Origin: Ignavibacteriota bacterium
GTDB taxonomy: Bacteria; Bacteroidota; Ignavibacteria; Ignavibacteriales; Ignavibacteriaceae
Reading direction: 5' to 3'
Assembly (NCBI GenBank): GCA_013285425.1
Contig: CP053447.1
Span: forward strand, 360,001-424,000
Length of the DNA: 64,000 bases
The position numbers and the translations under genes are program-made. The notes beneath the pieces were generated by a model. The model was not told the DNA's origin. It saw only the letters and a program-made list of their open reading frames with translations, and ran no database searches. The first letter of the stretch is position 1, and every line of letters begins with the position of its first letter. Shown piece after piece: positions 9,670 through 19,096 of the stretch.

Positions 9670-12228
9670 ATGACAAAGACAAAAAAAATCGTAAAGACTA
9701 AAAAAGAACATCAGGATAATTTTCTAAACAGTTTTTCACTCGATAAAATTATCCCGATTAAATTTCAGACATTAGCTTTTTTAATAATAATTCTTTTGGT
9801 TTTTCTGATCTTTTATGCACCGCTTTATTTTGGAGGGAAAACATTTCAGTCAGGTGATATTTTAACAAGCTTAAGTGTAAAGCCATATATAGAAAATCAT
9901 CAGGGCGGATACACACTCTGGAATCCGAATATTTTTTGCGGAATGCCGGCGTATGCTTTAGCAACAGGTTATAAATGGTTTAATTTAATTTATGTAGTTA
10001 TAAATTTTATAAGAAATATTTTTAGCGCACCTTTTACAGAAGACTATGCAAAATGGACATTTTATCTTGTTGCACTCGCTTACACAATGTATTTCTTTGT
10101 GTTGAATAGAACAAAAGATAAACTAATAAGTTTGTTTTCAGCTTTGTCAGTATCATTTAGTACCGGAATAGTAGTTTTCTTATTCATCGGGCATGTTACT
10201 AAACTTACTGCGATATTTGTTTTTCCAGTTATACTTTTAATTCTTTTCAACTTTCAGCAGAAGATTAAATTCTTAGATATAATGCTCCTGTTGTTTTTTA
10301 TTCCGGTTATGTATCTGGGCTGGCACGTGCAGATTATATTTTACATCTTTTTTGCAGTCTTAATTTATTTTCTTTATTTCTTTGCCAGAGCATTAAAATC
10401 CAAAAATAGTTTTCTTGCAAAACAACTTGTAAAATCTGCAGCAATATTTTTACTAGCGGTAATTATTGGGTTAGGTATTCAGTCTGATAATTTAACTCAG
10501 GTTTTTGAGTACACTCCATATTCAACGCGCGGCACTGAAAGTATTGTTGATAAGCAAACAGGGAACATATCCAAAACAGAAACTGGTTTTTATGAATATG
10601 CAACTAACTGGTCGTTCTCGCCCGGTGAAATGTTAACCTGGATTGTGCCGTCTTACTATGGATTTGGTAAAGCAGTTTATAATGGTCCGTTATCTCAGAA
10701 TAAGGATGTTGAAGTAAATACTTATTTCGGTCAAATGCCATTTGTTGATGTTGCTCAGTATATGGGAGTAATAATTTTCTTTCTTGCAATATTTTCAGTT
10801 ATTATTAATTGGAAAGATCCGCTTGTAAGATATCTTACTATCTTAGCTGTTATAGCTGCTTTGATTTCTTTCGGAAGCACCTTTCCAATAGCTTATGATT
10901 TTATGTTCCATTATTTCCCGTTCTTTGATAAATTCAGAGTTCCATCAATGATACTGATACTCGTTCAGCTTAGTTTTCCAATACTTGCCGGATTGGGAAT
11001 TGCAAAAGTAATTGAGCTGAAAAATATAAATGATAAAAAGTATGTTAAGATTATCAGAAATATTTTTTATGTGTTTGCCGGGATATTTGTTTTAACTATT
11101 CTCCTTTCTTCACCAATTAAAAGCTGGTTTATTGATCATATAAATTCTGCAGGAGAAAAAGGGACAAGACTTCAACAGATACATGATTTTATTGCCGATA
11201 TGTTTTTAGGTGATCTGAGATTGGCATTTTTCTTTTCAGCAGCAGCTTTTGGTTTAATCTATGCATATTTGAAATCAGCAGTAAGCAAAGATCTGATGAT
11301 AGTTATAATTGCAGTATTAAGCTTTATCGATATAATAAGAATTAATAATCGCGGAGAAACTTATACAGAAGCACAGAATCAAGAACAATTATTTGATAAA
11401 CCGGCTTATATTTCTGCAATTCAATCACTGAATGATAAATCAGTTTTCAGAATTATTAATCTTAAACAAGATGGCTCACTTGGTTCTGTTAATCAAAACT
11501 CAAATTTTAATGCATACTTTTTAACTCAGGATTTGTATGGTTACTCTGGTATCAAGCCAAGAGCATATCAGGATTATATGGATGTGCTTGGAAGCCCGGC
11601 AAATCAGACTTTTTGGAAAATGACAAATACAAAATATGTGGTATTTGATAAACCTTATAAATATCAGGGATTAGTCCCTGTTTATTCCGGTGAAAAGGAT
11701 TTTGTTTATCTAAATCAAAACGCTTTACCTCGTGCATATTTTGTTAATTCGGTGCAAAAGGCAACAGCAATTGAAATACTTAATAACGTAAAAAATGATC
11801 AGTTTGATCCAAAGGAAGTTGCATTTGTTGAAAACACCGAACTTAATATAGATAGACCTGACAGCACTGCTTTTGTGAATATTGAAAAGTATGATAATGA
11901 GAACATTTACTTAAAAGTTAATGCAAGCGGAAATAATTTTCTGTTTTTAGGTGATACATATATGTCAGGTGAAGCTGATTACAAAATATTTAAAATCTCT
12001 ACCGGCTGGAAAGCATACATTGATGGGAATGAAACAATGATTTACAGAACTAATCATGATTTTAGAGGGATAGTAGTACCTGCTGGCGAACACAAAATTC
12101 ACTTCGAGTATTTACCTGAATCGTTTGTAATTGCAAAAAATTCTTCGCTTATATTAAGTTCACTTGTTGTTATAGGTTTAATTGCTTCATTAGGAATGAA
12201 TTTTAGGAAGAAAAAAGAAACAAATTAA
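9670..12228 (+). CDS. YfhO-like multi-spanning membrane protein
   Basis: The 852-residue protein has a short basic N-terminus. It is then almost continuously hydrophobic to about residue 560, with a dozen or so membrane helices, and has one more helix near the C-terminus (LSSLVVIGLIASLG). The extended loop after the first helix (YFGGKTFQSGDILTSL) and the GMPAYALATG segment are typical of the YfhO/DUF6541-like GT-C superfamily proteins common in Bacteroidota glycan loci. The soluble domain at about 580-820 has FLFLGDTYMSGEADYKI and a final HKIHFEYLPESF. It probably transfers a sugar from a lipid carrier on the outer face of the membrane, but the family's enzymology is poorly defined. Confidence 0.7.
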   Translation: MTKTKKIVKTKKEHQDNFLNSFSLDKIIPIKFQTLAFLIIILLVFLIFYAPLYFGGKTFQSGDILTSLSVKPYIENHQGGYTLWNPNIFCGMPAYALATGYKWFNLIYVVINFIRNIFSAPFTEDYAKWTFYLVALAYTMYFFVLNRTKDKLISLFSALSVSFSTGIVVFLFIGHVTKLTAIFVFPVILLILFNFQQKIKFLDIMLLLFFIPVMYLGWHVQIIFYIFFAVLIYFLYFFARALKSKNSFLAKQLVKSAAIFLLAVIIGLGIQSDNLTQVFEYTPYSTRGTESIVDKQTGNISKTETGFYEYATNWSFSPGEMLTWIVPSYYGFGKAVYNGPLSQNKDVEVNTYFGQMPFVDVAQYMGVIIFFLAIFSVIINWKDPLVRYLTILAVIAALISFGSTFPIAYDFMFHYFPFFDKFRVPSMILILVQLSFPILAGLGIAKVIELKNINDKKYVKIIRNIFYVFAGIFVLTILLSSPIKSWFIDHINSAGEKGTRLQQIHDFIADMFLGDLRLAFFFSAAAFGLIYAYLKSAVSKDLMIVIIAVLSFIDIIRINNRGETYTEAQNQEQLFDKPAYISAIQSLNDKSVFRIINLKQDGSLGSVNQNSNFNAYFLTQDLYGYSGIKPRAYQDYMDVLGSPANQTFWKMTNTKYVVFDKPYKYQGLVPVYSGEKDFVYLNQNALPRAYFVNSVQKATAIEILNNVKNDQFDPKEVAFVENTELNIDRPDSTAFVNIEKYDNENIYLKVNASGNNFLFLGDTYMSGEADYKIFKISTGWKAYIDGNETMIYRTNHDFRGIVVPAGEHKIHFEYLPESFVIAKNSSLILSSLVVIGLIASLGMNFRKKKETN

Positions 12229-12291
12229 AATAAAATATGATTGTTCCAGATACTGCATAAAATTTTGTTCAATAAATGAATTAGCTCTTTA

Positions 12292-13803
12292 ATGCTTGAC
12301 AAATTTAAATACTTCTTAAAACATTCTTTTATTTATAGTATCAGTAACGTTGCTACAAAAGCTTCCGGTATAATTTTACTTCCTATATACACGAGTTATT
12401 TTACTGTAGAAGAATTCGGAAGACTTGGTCTTGTCCTTGCTATAATTACTATTATGATTCAGATTGTTGTCCTTGGTCAAAATCAGTCAATATTAAAATT
12501 CAATAATCAGATTGAATACATAGATAAAAAAAAATCTATTCTCTTTACTCTCACCCTGTTTGTAATATTTTCCGCACTTGTTTTTATTGTAATTGGAGAA
12601 TTTGCTGCTCCATGGTTAGCAAAGATTTTAGGAAATTATAATGATTATTATTCATCCCTCAGAATTGCAATCTACATAGTTGTTGTATCAATTATTACTA
12701 ATGTATTTCAAAATAAACTCAGGGCTGATGAAAAATCAGTCTCGTTTACGGTTATAAGTCTTATTAAGTTATTTGTGCTTATAGCAGCAACTGTTTATTT
12801 AGTAACATCACTTGAACTCGGTATTAATGGTGTTTTATATGGTCAATTAATTTCTGAAATAGTAACACTAATTATCTTAACTCCGTTTATGTTAAAGTTA
12901 ATGGAGTATAGATTTGAAAAAAACATTTTGACTGCTTCATTAAAGTTCGGATTACCATTAATATTTAGTGCTTTATCAATGACATTATTAAACATCAGTG
13001 ACCGGTTTTTAATAAAATTTCTGGACTCAGAGGAAGCTCTTGGATTATATGAATTAGGTTATCGTGTAGCGGGTATATTAAATATGTTTATGATAATGCC
13101 TCTTTCTCTAACCTTATTGCCGGTTGCTTATAAAGTTTATCAGCAGCCGGGAGATAAAGATTACTACCGGAAGATTATGACTTATGCTTCATATTTCCTT
13201 GTTTGGGGAGCTTTGGCACTGTCAATTTTCAGTAAAGAAATAATTGAACTATTTTCCGGCAGTGGTTCTTATTTGCCCGCTTATGAAGTTGTTCCTGTAA
13301 TTTTGTTTGCTTACGTGTTTTTCGGAATGAGTTTAATCTCATCATTAGGAATGTATCTGACATCCAAGACAACATACATAGCAATCATAACAATAGTATC
13401 TGCTGTTTTGAATATTATACTCAATTTTATTTTCATTCCAATATTTGGGATAATGGGTGCAGCAGTTAACACTTTGATTGCATTTATATTTTTATATGTA
13501 TCTTCTGATATCATCTCAAGCAGATATTATAAAATTGATTTTGAAAACAGTAAACTTTTTAGACTTTTTATTTTAAGTATAATTGTTCTGTGGCTAATGT
13601 CCTACCTGGATAATATTTCTTTACTGATCAGGAGTATCTTGAAGATAGTTATAATAATTATGTTTCCATTTATACTTGCATTAGTTGGTTATTTCAATAA
13701 AAAAGAAATAAATGCAATTTCTGAAGGGATTAAGAAGTGGTATAATCCATTTAACTGGAAAAAGAATCTGAATTTGGAAAAAAATATTAAAAAAAATGAT
13801 TAA
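12292..13803 (+). CDS. Wzx-like oligosaccharide flippase
   Basis: The 503-residue protein has about 12-14 predicted membrane helices and begins with the pattern typical of polysaccharide exporters of the MATE/MOP superfamily (KHSFIYSISNVATKASGIILLPIYT). A KFGLPLIFSALSMTLLNISDRF segment marks the second repeat half. It should flip undecaprenyl-linked repeat units to the periplasm. It lies between the YfhO-like gene and the kinase-like/methyltransferase gene, with a 6-nt gap to the latter. Confidence 0.85.
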   Translation: MLDKFKYFLKHSFIYSISNVATKASGIILLPIYTSYFTVEEFGRLGLVLAIITIMIQIVVLGQNQSILKFNNQIEYIDKKKSILFTLTLFVIFSALVFIVIGEFAAPWLAKILGNYNDYYSSLRIAIYIVVVSIITNVFQNKLRADEKSVSFTVISLIKLFVLIAATVYLVTSLELGINGVLYGQLISEIVTLIILTPFMLKLMEYRFEKNILTASLKFGLPLIFSALSMTLLNISDRFLIKFLDSEEALGLYELGYRVAGILNMFMIMPLSLTLLPVAYKVYQQPGDKDYYRKIMTYASYFLVWGALALSIFSKEIIELFSGSGSYLPAYEVVPVILFAYVFFGMSLISSLGMYLTSKTTYIAIITIVSAVLNIILNFIFIPIFGIMGAAVNTLIAFIFLYVSSDIISSRYYKIDFENSKLFRLFILSIIVLWLMSYLDNISLLIRSILKIVIIIMFPFILALVGYFNKKEINAISEGIKKWYNPFNWKKNLNLEKNIKKND

Positions 13804-13809
13804 TTATTT

Positions 13810-15243
13810 ATGGCAATAAATTATATAAAAATTACTGAAGTAGAATTATTCAGCAAAACTAATATTGACCCGGTTGGATTGCTTTTTGTTTATAAAGAGA
13901 AGTTTTACAGAGCGATTAATGATGCAGCCATTGATGATATACTTTATTTATTTGATTCAGGTGCAATTAAAGAATTAAATGATTTAAACTTGATACCGGA
14001 TACCAAGATATCAGATTTAAAATTAGAAGGATTCAATTTAGTTTTAGAGCACGAAAGGATTGAAATAATTACCTATTCTGCTGAATGGTCGTTTGAAATG
14101 TTAAAAGCAGCAGCAAAGCTTGTAATTGAAGTAAATAAAGTTTTGTTTAAATATGGATTTGAAACTAAAGATGCGCACTATAACAATATCCTTTTTGATA
14201 AGTACATTCCAAAATTTGTGGATATTGGTAGTTTTCATAGGAGGAAAAATAATAAGTATTGGGAGTGTAAAGATGAATACTATAGAAGTTTTGTCTATCC
14301 TTTAAAGATTTGGGCATCAGGTAATTCTCAATTAGCAAGAAGATCGATTTCTGATCCATCCTCTCTTTTACTTAGATATGAATTTACTTTGTATAAACAT
14401 CCGATTCTAAGAGCGATTCCTAAATCCATTATTGTAAAAATTTCTTATCTGCTTGAAGTGTTAAGGAACCTTTCTAAGTTTGATTTAGACAATATTCTTA
14501 TTGTCCATAATCCCAAATTAAAAAGGAAAATACTTAAGATATTGCATAAAATTTCACAGTATGGTTTTCTGCCAAATAATAATATTAACTTAAACAGACT
14601 TGAAAGAGTCATCGAAAGAATAAAAAGACCTTTGTACGCAACAAAGTGGGGAGATTATCATTTTAAGGTGAACAAAGATGAGCTCTTTAAAGCAGGGGGG
14701 AGATTTGACCTTATTATTAATTTGATTAAAGAATATAAAATTAATGAAGTTTTTGAAGTTGGTGGAAATCAGGGAATGCTTTCAATTGAACTTGTTAAAT
14801 TTATAGATAAAGTTATCTGCTCTGATTATGATGAGGTTGCAGTTGATAGTATGTACATTAATCTATTTAATACTAATTCTAAAATAACGCCTGTTCTCTT
14901 AGATATAATGCATCCGATATATTTAAATAATCCGTTTATAGAAAAATCAAAACCTCAAGTACGGCTTAAATCTCAGGCAACATTGGTTTTAGCAGTAACA
15001 CACCATTTGATTTTAGAACAGAAAAAATCGATTGATGAAATATTTGAAGCCGTGCTGCAGTATACTAAAGAATATTTATTTATAGAATTTATGCCAAACG
15101 GAATTGATAAAAATCCTGTACCAGATTGGTATAAATTTGAATGGTTCAAAGAACATTTCGAGAAATATCTTGATGTTTTGTTGATAAAAACATCAACTGA
15201 AGATGGAAGCAGGATTTTATTCTTGGGTAGGGTTAAGAATTAG
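13810..15243 (+). CDS. Fusion of a kinase-like domain and a SAM methyltransferase
   Basis: The 477-residue protein has two halves. In the first, Asp121-x-His123-x-x-Asn126 (KDAHYNNILFD) and Asp138-Ile-Gly (FVDIGSF) match the catalytic-loop and metal-binding positions of aminoglycoside/LPS-kinase-like proteins; a glycine-rich loop is not obvious. In the second half, INEVFEVGGNQGMLSIEL near residue 315 is a SAM motif I, and VICSDYDEVAVDSM is motif II. The final region includes EFMPNG. Such proteins occur in capsule and O-antigen clusters and are usually annotated only as methyltransferases. Combined phosphorylation and methylation of a glycan end is possible but is inference. Confidence 0.65.
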   Translation: MAINYIKITEVELFSKTNIDPVGLLFVYKEKFYRAINDAAIDDILYLFDSGAIKELNDLNLIPDTKISDLKLEGFNLVLEHERIEIITYSAEWSFEMLKAAAKLVIEVNKVLFKYGFETKDAHYNNILFDKYIPKFVDIGSFHRRKNNKYWECKDEYYRSFVYPLKIWASGNSQLARRSISDPSSLLLRYEFTLYKHPILRAIPKSIIVKISYLLEVLRNLSKFDLDNILIVHNPKLKRKILKILHKISQYGFLPNNNINLNRLERVIERIKRPLYATKWGDYHFKVNKDELFKAGGRFDLIINLIKEYKINEVFEVGGNQGMLSIELVKFIDKVICSDYDEVAVDSMYINLFNTNSKITPVLLDIMHPIYLNNPFIEKSKPQVRLKSQATLVLAVTHHLILEQKKSIDEIFEAVLQYTKEYLFIEFMPNGIDKNPVPDWYKFEWFKEHFEKYLDVLLIKTSTEDGSRILFLGRVKN

Positions 15244-15269
15244 AATCTCCATTGATACAGAATATGTGG

Positions 15270-16503
15270 TTAAATAGATTTACTACTAATTAATTTTTCA
15301 TATACTTTCCAGAAATTTTTTAAATAGTCAATTTTACTAAGTTCATTCATTCGATTTCTTGAATTAATCAAATTTTCTTGGAATAATTCTTTGTTAGAAA
15401 TCATTTCGACAATTAGATTGCTCAATGATACTTCATCGTCTGGATTAAAAATAAACCGTTTATCGGCAATTGTTTCGGGAAGTGAAGTGGTATTTGCACA
15501 GATTACAGGAACCTCATATCTCATTGCTTCATAAAGAGGTCCGCTTCCAGCTTCGTATAATGTTGGAATAACAACAAGAGATGTGTTTTTGTATAATCCA
15601 ATCAAATCCTCTTCAGGAACTATTCCTAAAAACTTAACAAACTTTTCAAGCTTTAGCTCATAAATCTTCTTTTCAATAACAGAGAAATAATCAGTTTTGT
15701 TACCTGTGCAGATTAATTTTATATCAGGAATCCTTTCATTGACAATCCTTACAGCTTCTAATAATCTAATATGATTTTTATGAGACCATGTTGCAGCGGG
15801 GTAGAGCAAATATTTTTTGGAGATAGAATATTTCTTTTCTAGCGATTGCCAATCAGTTTCCTTTTTTTGTTGTAAACCAATTTTCGGAAAACGGCGGGGG
15901 ACATACATTAATTTTATTCTCAGGGACTTTGTAAAAATTTATTATGTCTTTTTTTATATGCTCAAAGGAAACTATTATTTTATCTGTTTCATACATTGCT
16001 TTATGGTTGTTTATCGCTCTGTGTATTCTCTCAGCAGAGCAGAAGTTTCCCGGAAAATGAAATTCCTGAAGATCATGCATTGTAATAATTACAGGAATCT
16101 TCGTTCCATAAATCGGTGAATACTGAATTGGAACATGAAATAATGAGATCCCGGATTTTTTTAAAAGTGAATTATACGGATTTATACTTATTGAGAATTT
16201 TTTTAGAAAGTTCAGGAACTTATTTCCAGAGGAGTATTTGTTGTAAACCGTGTATGTATCAAATAAAAAATAAGATAATGCAAATCTAATTTTGGTAAAA
16301 AAAGAGTTTCTATTCAGGATACTGAATTCAATCTTGCTTTTATTATCAAACTCAGTCAGATTTTTTTTAACTTCGGGTGAGGTAAATAATACAATTGATT
16401 TTATCTCATCAGATTTAAGTAGCAGTCTCAGTATTCCAATAGAGTATGTAAAAATTCCACCAGCTTTAAGCATTGAGTGATGTATGTAAAAACCTATTCG
16501 CAT
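15270..16503 (-). pseudogene. Family 4 glycosyltransferase interrupted by a single-base frameshift
   Basis: Two overlapping frames together make one GT4 protein. The N-terminal half (16503 down to about 15853) begins MRIGFYIHHSMLKAGGIFTYS. The C-terminal half (to 15270) has KYLLYPAATWSHKNHIRLLEA and IPTLYEAGSGPLYEAMR, the donor-site motif. The frame changes within a run of seven A on the coding strand (plus-strand T run 15862-15868). Removing one A restores a 410-residue protein, a normal GT4 length, reading FTTKKETDW across the junction. This could be a real mutation, an assembly error, or slippage on the A run. It is adjacent to the acetyltransferase gene (no gap) and shares its direction. 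Confidence 0.75.
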
Positions 16504-16971
16504 CTACTTTATATTTTTGTAGTAAACAAGATGTCCAATTTTTTCATCTACACCACTAAAAGTAAATCCAAAATCTTCATATATCTTTTTTGCAATAATA
16601 TTATCAGGATGAACCTTTAACATCAGTTTTTCTACTTTATTGATTCTGCAAATCGAAATTGCATGATGAAGTGTTAGTTTTGATAATCCTTTTGAAGAAA
16701 AGTTCTTTGCAATCCAGACTCCATAAGAGGGAATGCCATAACCGGCATCCCATCCACGAAGCATATAAAAACCAACAAGAATACTATTAACATAAATTCC
16801 GTAATACATATCTTTAACCGCTTTTTCCAATACTTTTGAAACACTTTCAATATCAAATTCAAACGGAATAAAATACTTAGAATATTCTCTATCAGATTGT
16901 AAAAGTAAGTCAGATAGTTCCTTTGACTGAGCTATGTTAATTTTTCTTATTTCAACTTCTAATGGAATCAT
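16504..16971 (-). CDS. GNAT-family N-acetyltransferase
   Basis: This 155-residue protein has the GNAT layout. A central beta-strand region (YGIYVNSILVGFYMLRGW) is followed by the acetyl-CoA-binding segment, here GVWIAKNFSSKGLSKLTLHHA, and then by a late helix (NIIAKKIYEDFGF) that is typical of the family. It overlaps the aminotransferase gene by 4 nt (ATGA), so the two are translationally coupled. In that context it probably acetylates the amino group made by the aminotransferase, giving an N-acetylated amino sugar for the glycan. The sugar is unknown. Confidence 0.75.
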   Translation of the reverse strand: MIPLEVEIRKINIAQSKELSDLLLQSDREYSKYFIPFEFDIESVSKVLEKAVKDMYYGIYVNSILVGFYMLRGWDAGYGIPSYGVWIAKNFSSKGLSKLTLHHAISICRINKVEKLMLKVHPDNIIAKKIYEDFGFTFSGVDEKIGHLVYYKNIK

Positions 16972-18062
16972 TTGAAAAATCTTTTAATCATATTACAAAT
17001 GTAGTCAACATCGTTTTCATTAAGATCAGGATAACTTGGAAGGTTTATTCCACGGCTTCCAAGTTCTTCAGCAACCGGAAGAGAAAATTCTCTTACAAAA
17101 TACATAGGCATTAGATGAACAGGATGAAAAGTTGGACGGGTTTCTATCTCATTTGATCTAAGATATTCTCTTACTTTATCTCTCTCTGAGGAATTATTTA
17201 ATAAGATAGAAATCATCCAGAATGAGTGCCTGACATTTCCAATTTGAGAATGGAAAATTACCGGCAAGTTCTTCAATTTTTCTTCATACCATTTTGCAAT
17301 TTGTATTTTCTTTTTAATAAGTTCATCTGCTCGTTCTAATTGAGCTAAGCCGATTGCTGCACAGATATTTGTCATTCTGTAATTATAACCAATTATATCG
17401 TGATAATATTCCCGGTTTTTTGCTAAACCCTGTCCTTTAAGATGTATTACTTTTTCAATCAATGATTGATTATTTGTAACGACCATCCCGCCTTCACCAG
17501 TAGTGATAGTTTTATTTCCAAAGAAACTAAATGTAGAGATATCACCGATAGAGCCAACGTGTCTGCCTTTATATAAACTTCCAAAAGCTTCAGCGCAATC
17601 TTCAATAATAAATAATTTATGTTTATCCGCAATTTGTTTTATTGAATCCATTTCACAGGGTTGACCATACAAATGCACTACCATAATTGCTTTAGTATTT
17701 TGAGTAATACTTTCTTCAATCTTTGCAGGATCAATCTGCCATGTAGTTAAATTGGAATCAACAAATATTGGTTTTGCACCTGTATATTTAATAGCATTAA
17801 CAGATGCAATGTAGGTAAACGATGGAACAATAACTTCATCACCTTCGCTAATACCTAAAGCTAATAGTGCGGCATGAATTGCAACTGTTCCGTTACAAAC
17901 CGCAGCGGAATACTTTACACCAATATATTCTGAAAATGAGTTTTCAAATTGAGTAATGAATTTACCTTTAGAAGAAATCCATGTTGAATTTAAGCACTCT
18001 AATACATTTGCTTTCTCTTTTTCACCAAGTGAAGGTTGATATACAGGATATTTGAAATTCAT
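16968..18062 (-). CDS. DegT/DnrJ/EryC1/StrS-family sugar aminotransferase
   Basis: The 364-residue PLP enzyme has FSFFGNKTITTGEGG with the Schiff-base Lys184 and IIEDCAEAFGS with the cofactor-contacting Asp155. The cofactor-binding segment CNGTVAIHAALLAL starts near residue 56. Full length for the family. It would transaminate a nucleotide-linked keto-sugar using glutamate. It overlaps its neighbours by 4 nt on both sides (methyltransferase upstream, acetyltransferase downstream), so the three form a tight operon for an amino-sugar modification. Confidence 0.9.
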   Translation of the reverse strand: MNFKYPVYQPSLGEKEKANVLECLNSTWISSKGKFITQFENSFSEYIGVKYSAAVCNGTVAIHAALLALGISEGDEVIVPSFTYIASVNAIKYTGAKPIFVDSNLTTWQIDPAKIEESITQNTKAIMVVHLYGQPCEMDSIKQIADKHKLFIIEDCAEAFGSLYKGRHVGSIGDISTFSFFGNKTITTGEGGMVVTNNQSLIEKVIHLKGQGLAKNREYYHDIIGYNYRMTNICAAIGLAQLERADELIKKKIQIAKWYEEKLKNLPVIFHSQIGNVRHSFWMISILLNNSSERDKVREYLRSNEIETRPTFHPVHLMPMYFVREFSLPVAEELGSRGINLPSYPDLNENDVDYICNMIKRFFK

Positions 18063-19018
18063 TTGTTTTTCCTAAGTGTTATTCCGATTACAGCAGATTT
18101 CTTAATTTCATTAAATGAATTCAGAATATCAAAATACTTTGATATATAAAATGGATCCTTAACAGTTTCAAATAATCCATATTTTTTCCATCGTTCTGAA
18201 TATTTATCATAAAATCCAAATTCGTTTTCACCAAAAATCTGCTGTTCTAAAATAGTGAAGTCAGATATATTTTTTAATAACCTTTCTTTGATTGAAGATT
18301 CATCGTACAGTCTCTGGAAGAAAAATTTATTACCGGTTTTGCTGGCATTAAGTCCATAAGTATCGTTGTCAGCATATTCAATCTCAAATGACTTTGAAAC
18401 AGGGAAGGTTAAAATTAAAATCCCATCTTTTTTAAGCACCCTCATCATTTCTTTAATCGCTGTAATATCTCCATTGTTATCAATATGTTCTATTACGCTT
18501 ATAGATATTACTACATCGAAAGACTCATTTAAATAATTTAACCTGGTAGCGTCGCCGGTTTCAGTCTTAAAATTATGTTTGTTTAATAGTTTCTTTGAAT
18601 ATTTTTTTACAAGATTTAAATCATTTGTATCCGGATTCAGATATGTATAATCAATGTTGAGATTAAAATTACAATAGAAACCAAAAAGATAAGGTGATGA
18701 TATATCAAGAACCTTTTTATTTGAGAGAGAATAATTGATTATGCTTTTTATTGCGAAATCATATTCGAAATATCTGACAATTGAAACAGGATTTAGCAAT
18801 AGTTTTGGAGAGATAATCCTTCTGGTTAATAACTTTCTGGCTATTTTTTTCCCAAAATGATAGAAATCTTTACCAATTAAATTACCTTTATTGGCTTTTA
18901 ACCAGTAAAACTTTTCTTTGAAATACAAATATGGAATAAAATAAAATCTAAGCTTCTTGTTCAAAATTATCCAAAAAATATACTTGTTGATAAGAAATAT
19001 ACAAAAGTAAGTTAGCAA
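18059..19018 (-). CDS. SAM-dependent methyltransferase
   Basis: The C-terminal two-thirds of this 319-residue protein is a class I methyltransferase. Motif I is degenerate (KKVLDISSPYLFGFY); the later motif is clear (ATRLNYLNESFDVVISISVIEHID), followed by VLKKDGILILTFPV. The N-terminal 60 residues are aromatic- and Lys-rich and may contact the membrane. No other ATG lies before the core domain, so the listed start is kept although its ribosome site is weak. It overlaps the aminotransferase start by 4 nt and probably modifies the same glycan. Confidence 0.7.
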   Translation of the reverse strand: MLTYFCIFLINKYIFWIILNKKLRFYFIPYLYFKEKFYWLKANKGNLIGKDFYHFGKKIARKLLTRRIISPKLLLNPVSIVRYFEYDFAIKSIINYSLSNKKVLDISSPYLFGFYCNFNLNIDYTYLNPDTNDLNLVKKYSKKLLNKHNFKTETGDATRLNYLNESFDVVISISVIEHIDNNGDITAIKEMMRVLKKDGILILTFPVSKSFEIEYADNDTYGLNASKTGNKFFFQRLYDESSIKERLLKNISDFTILEQQIFGENEFGFYDKYSERWKKYGLFETVKDPFYISKYFDILNSFNEIKKSAVIGITLRKNK

Positions 19019-19096
19019 TAGTTGATACTAAATTTAAATTAAACTAATTTAATTCAGGATCTATTTTAATAATTGATTTTCATAGGGAGAAATCAA

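Noticed and set aside
15862..15868. Programmed -1 frameshift of the dnaX type at the A run
   Set aside because: The change needed to reach the second frame is +1 (or -2), not -1, so the classic slippery mechanism does not fit.
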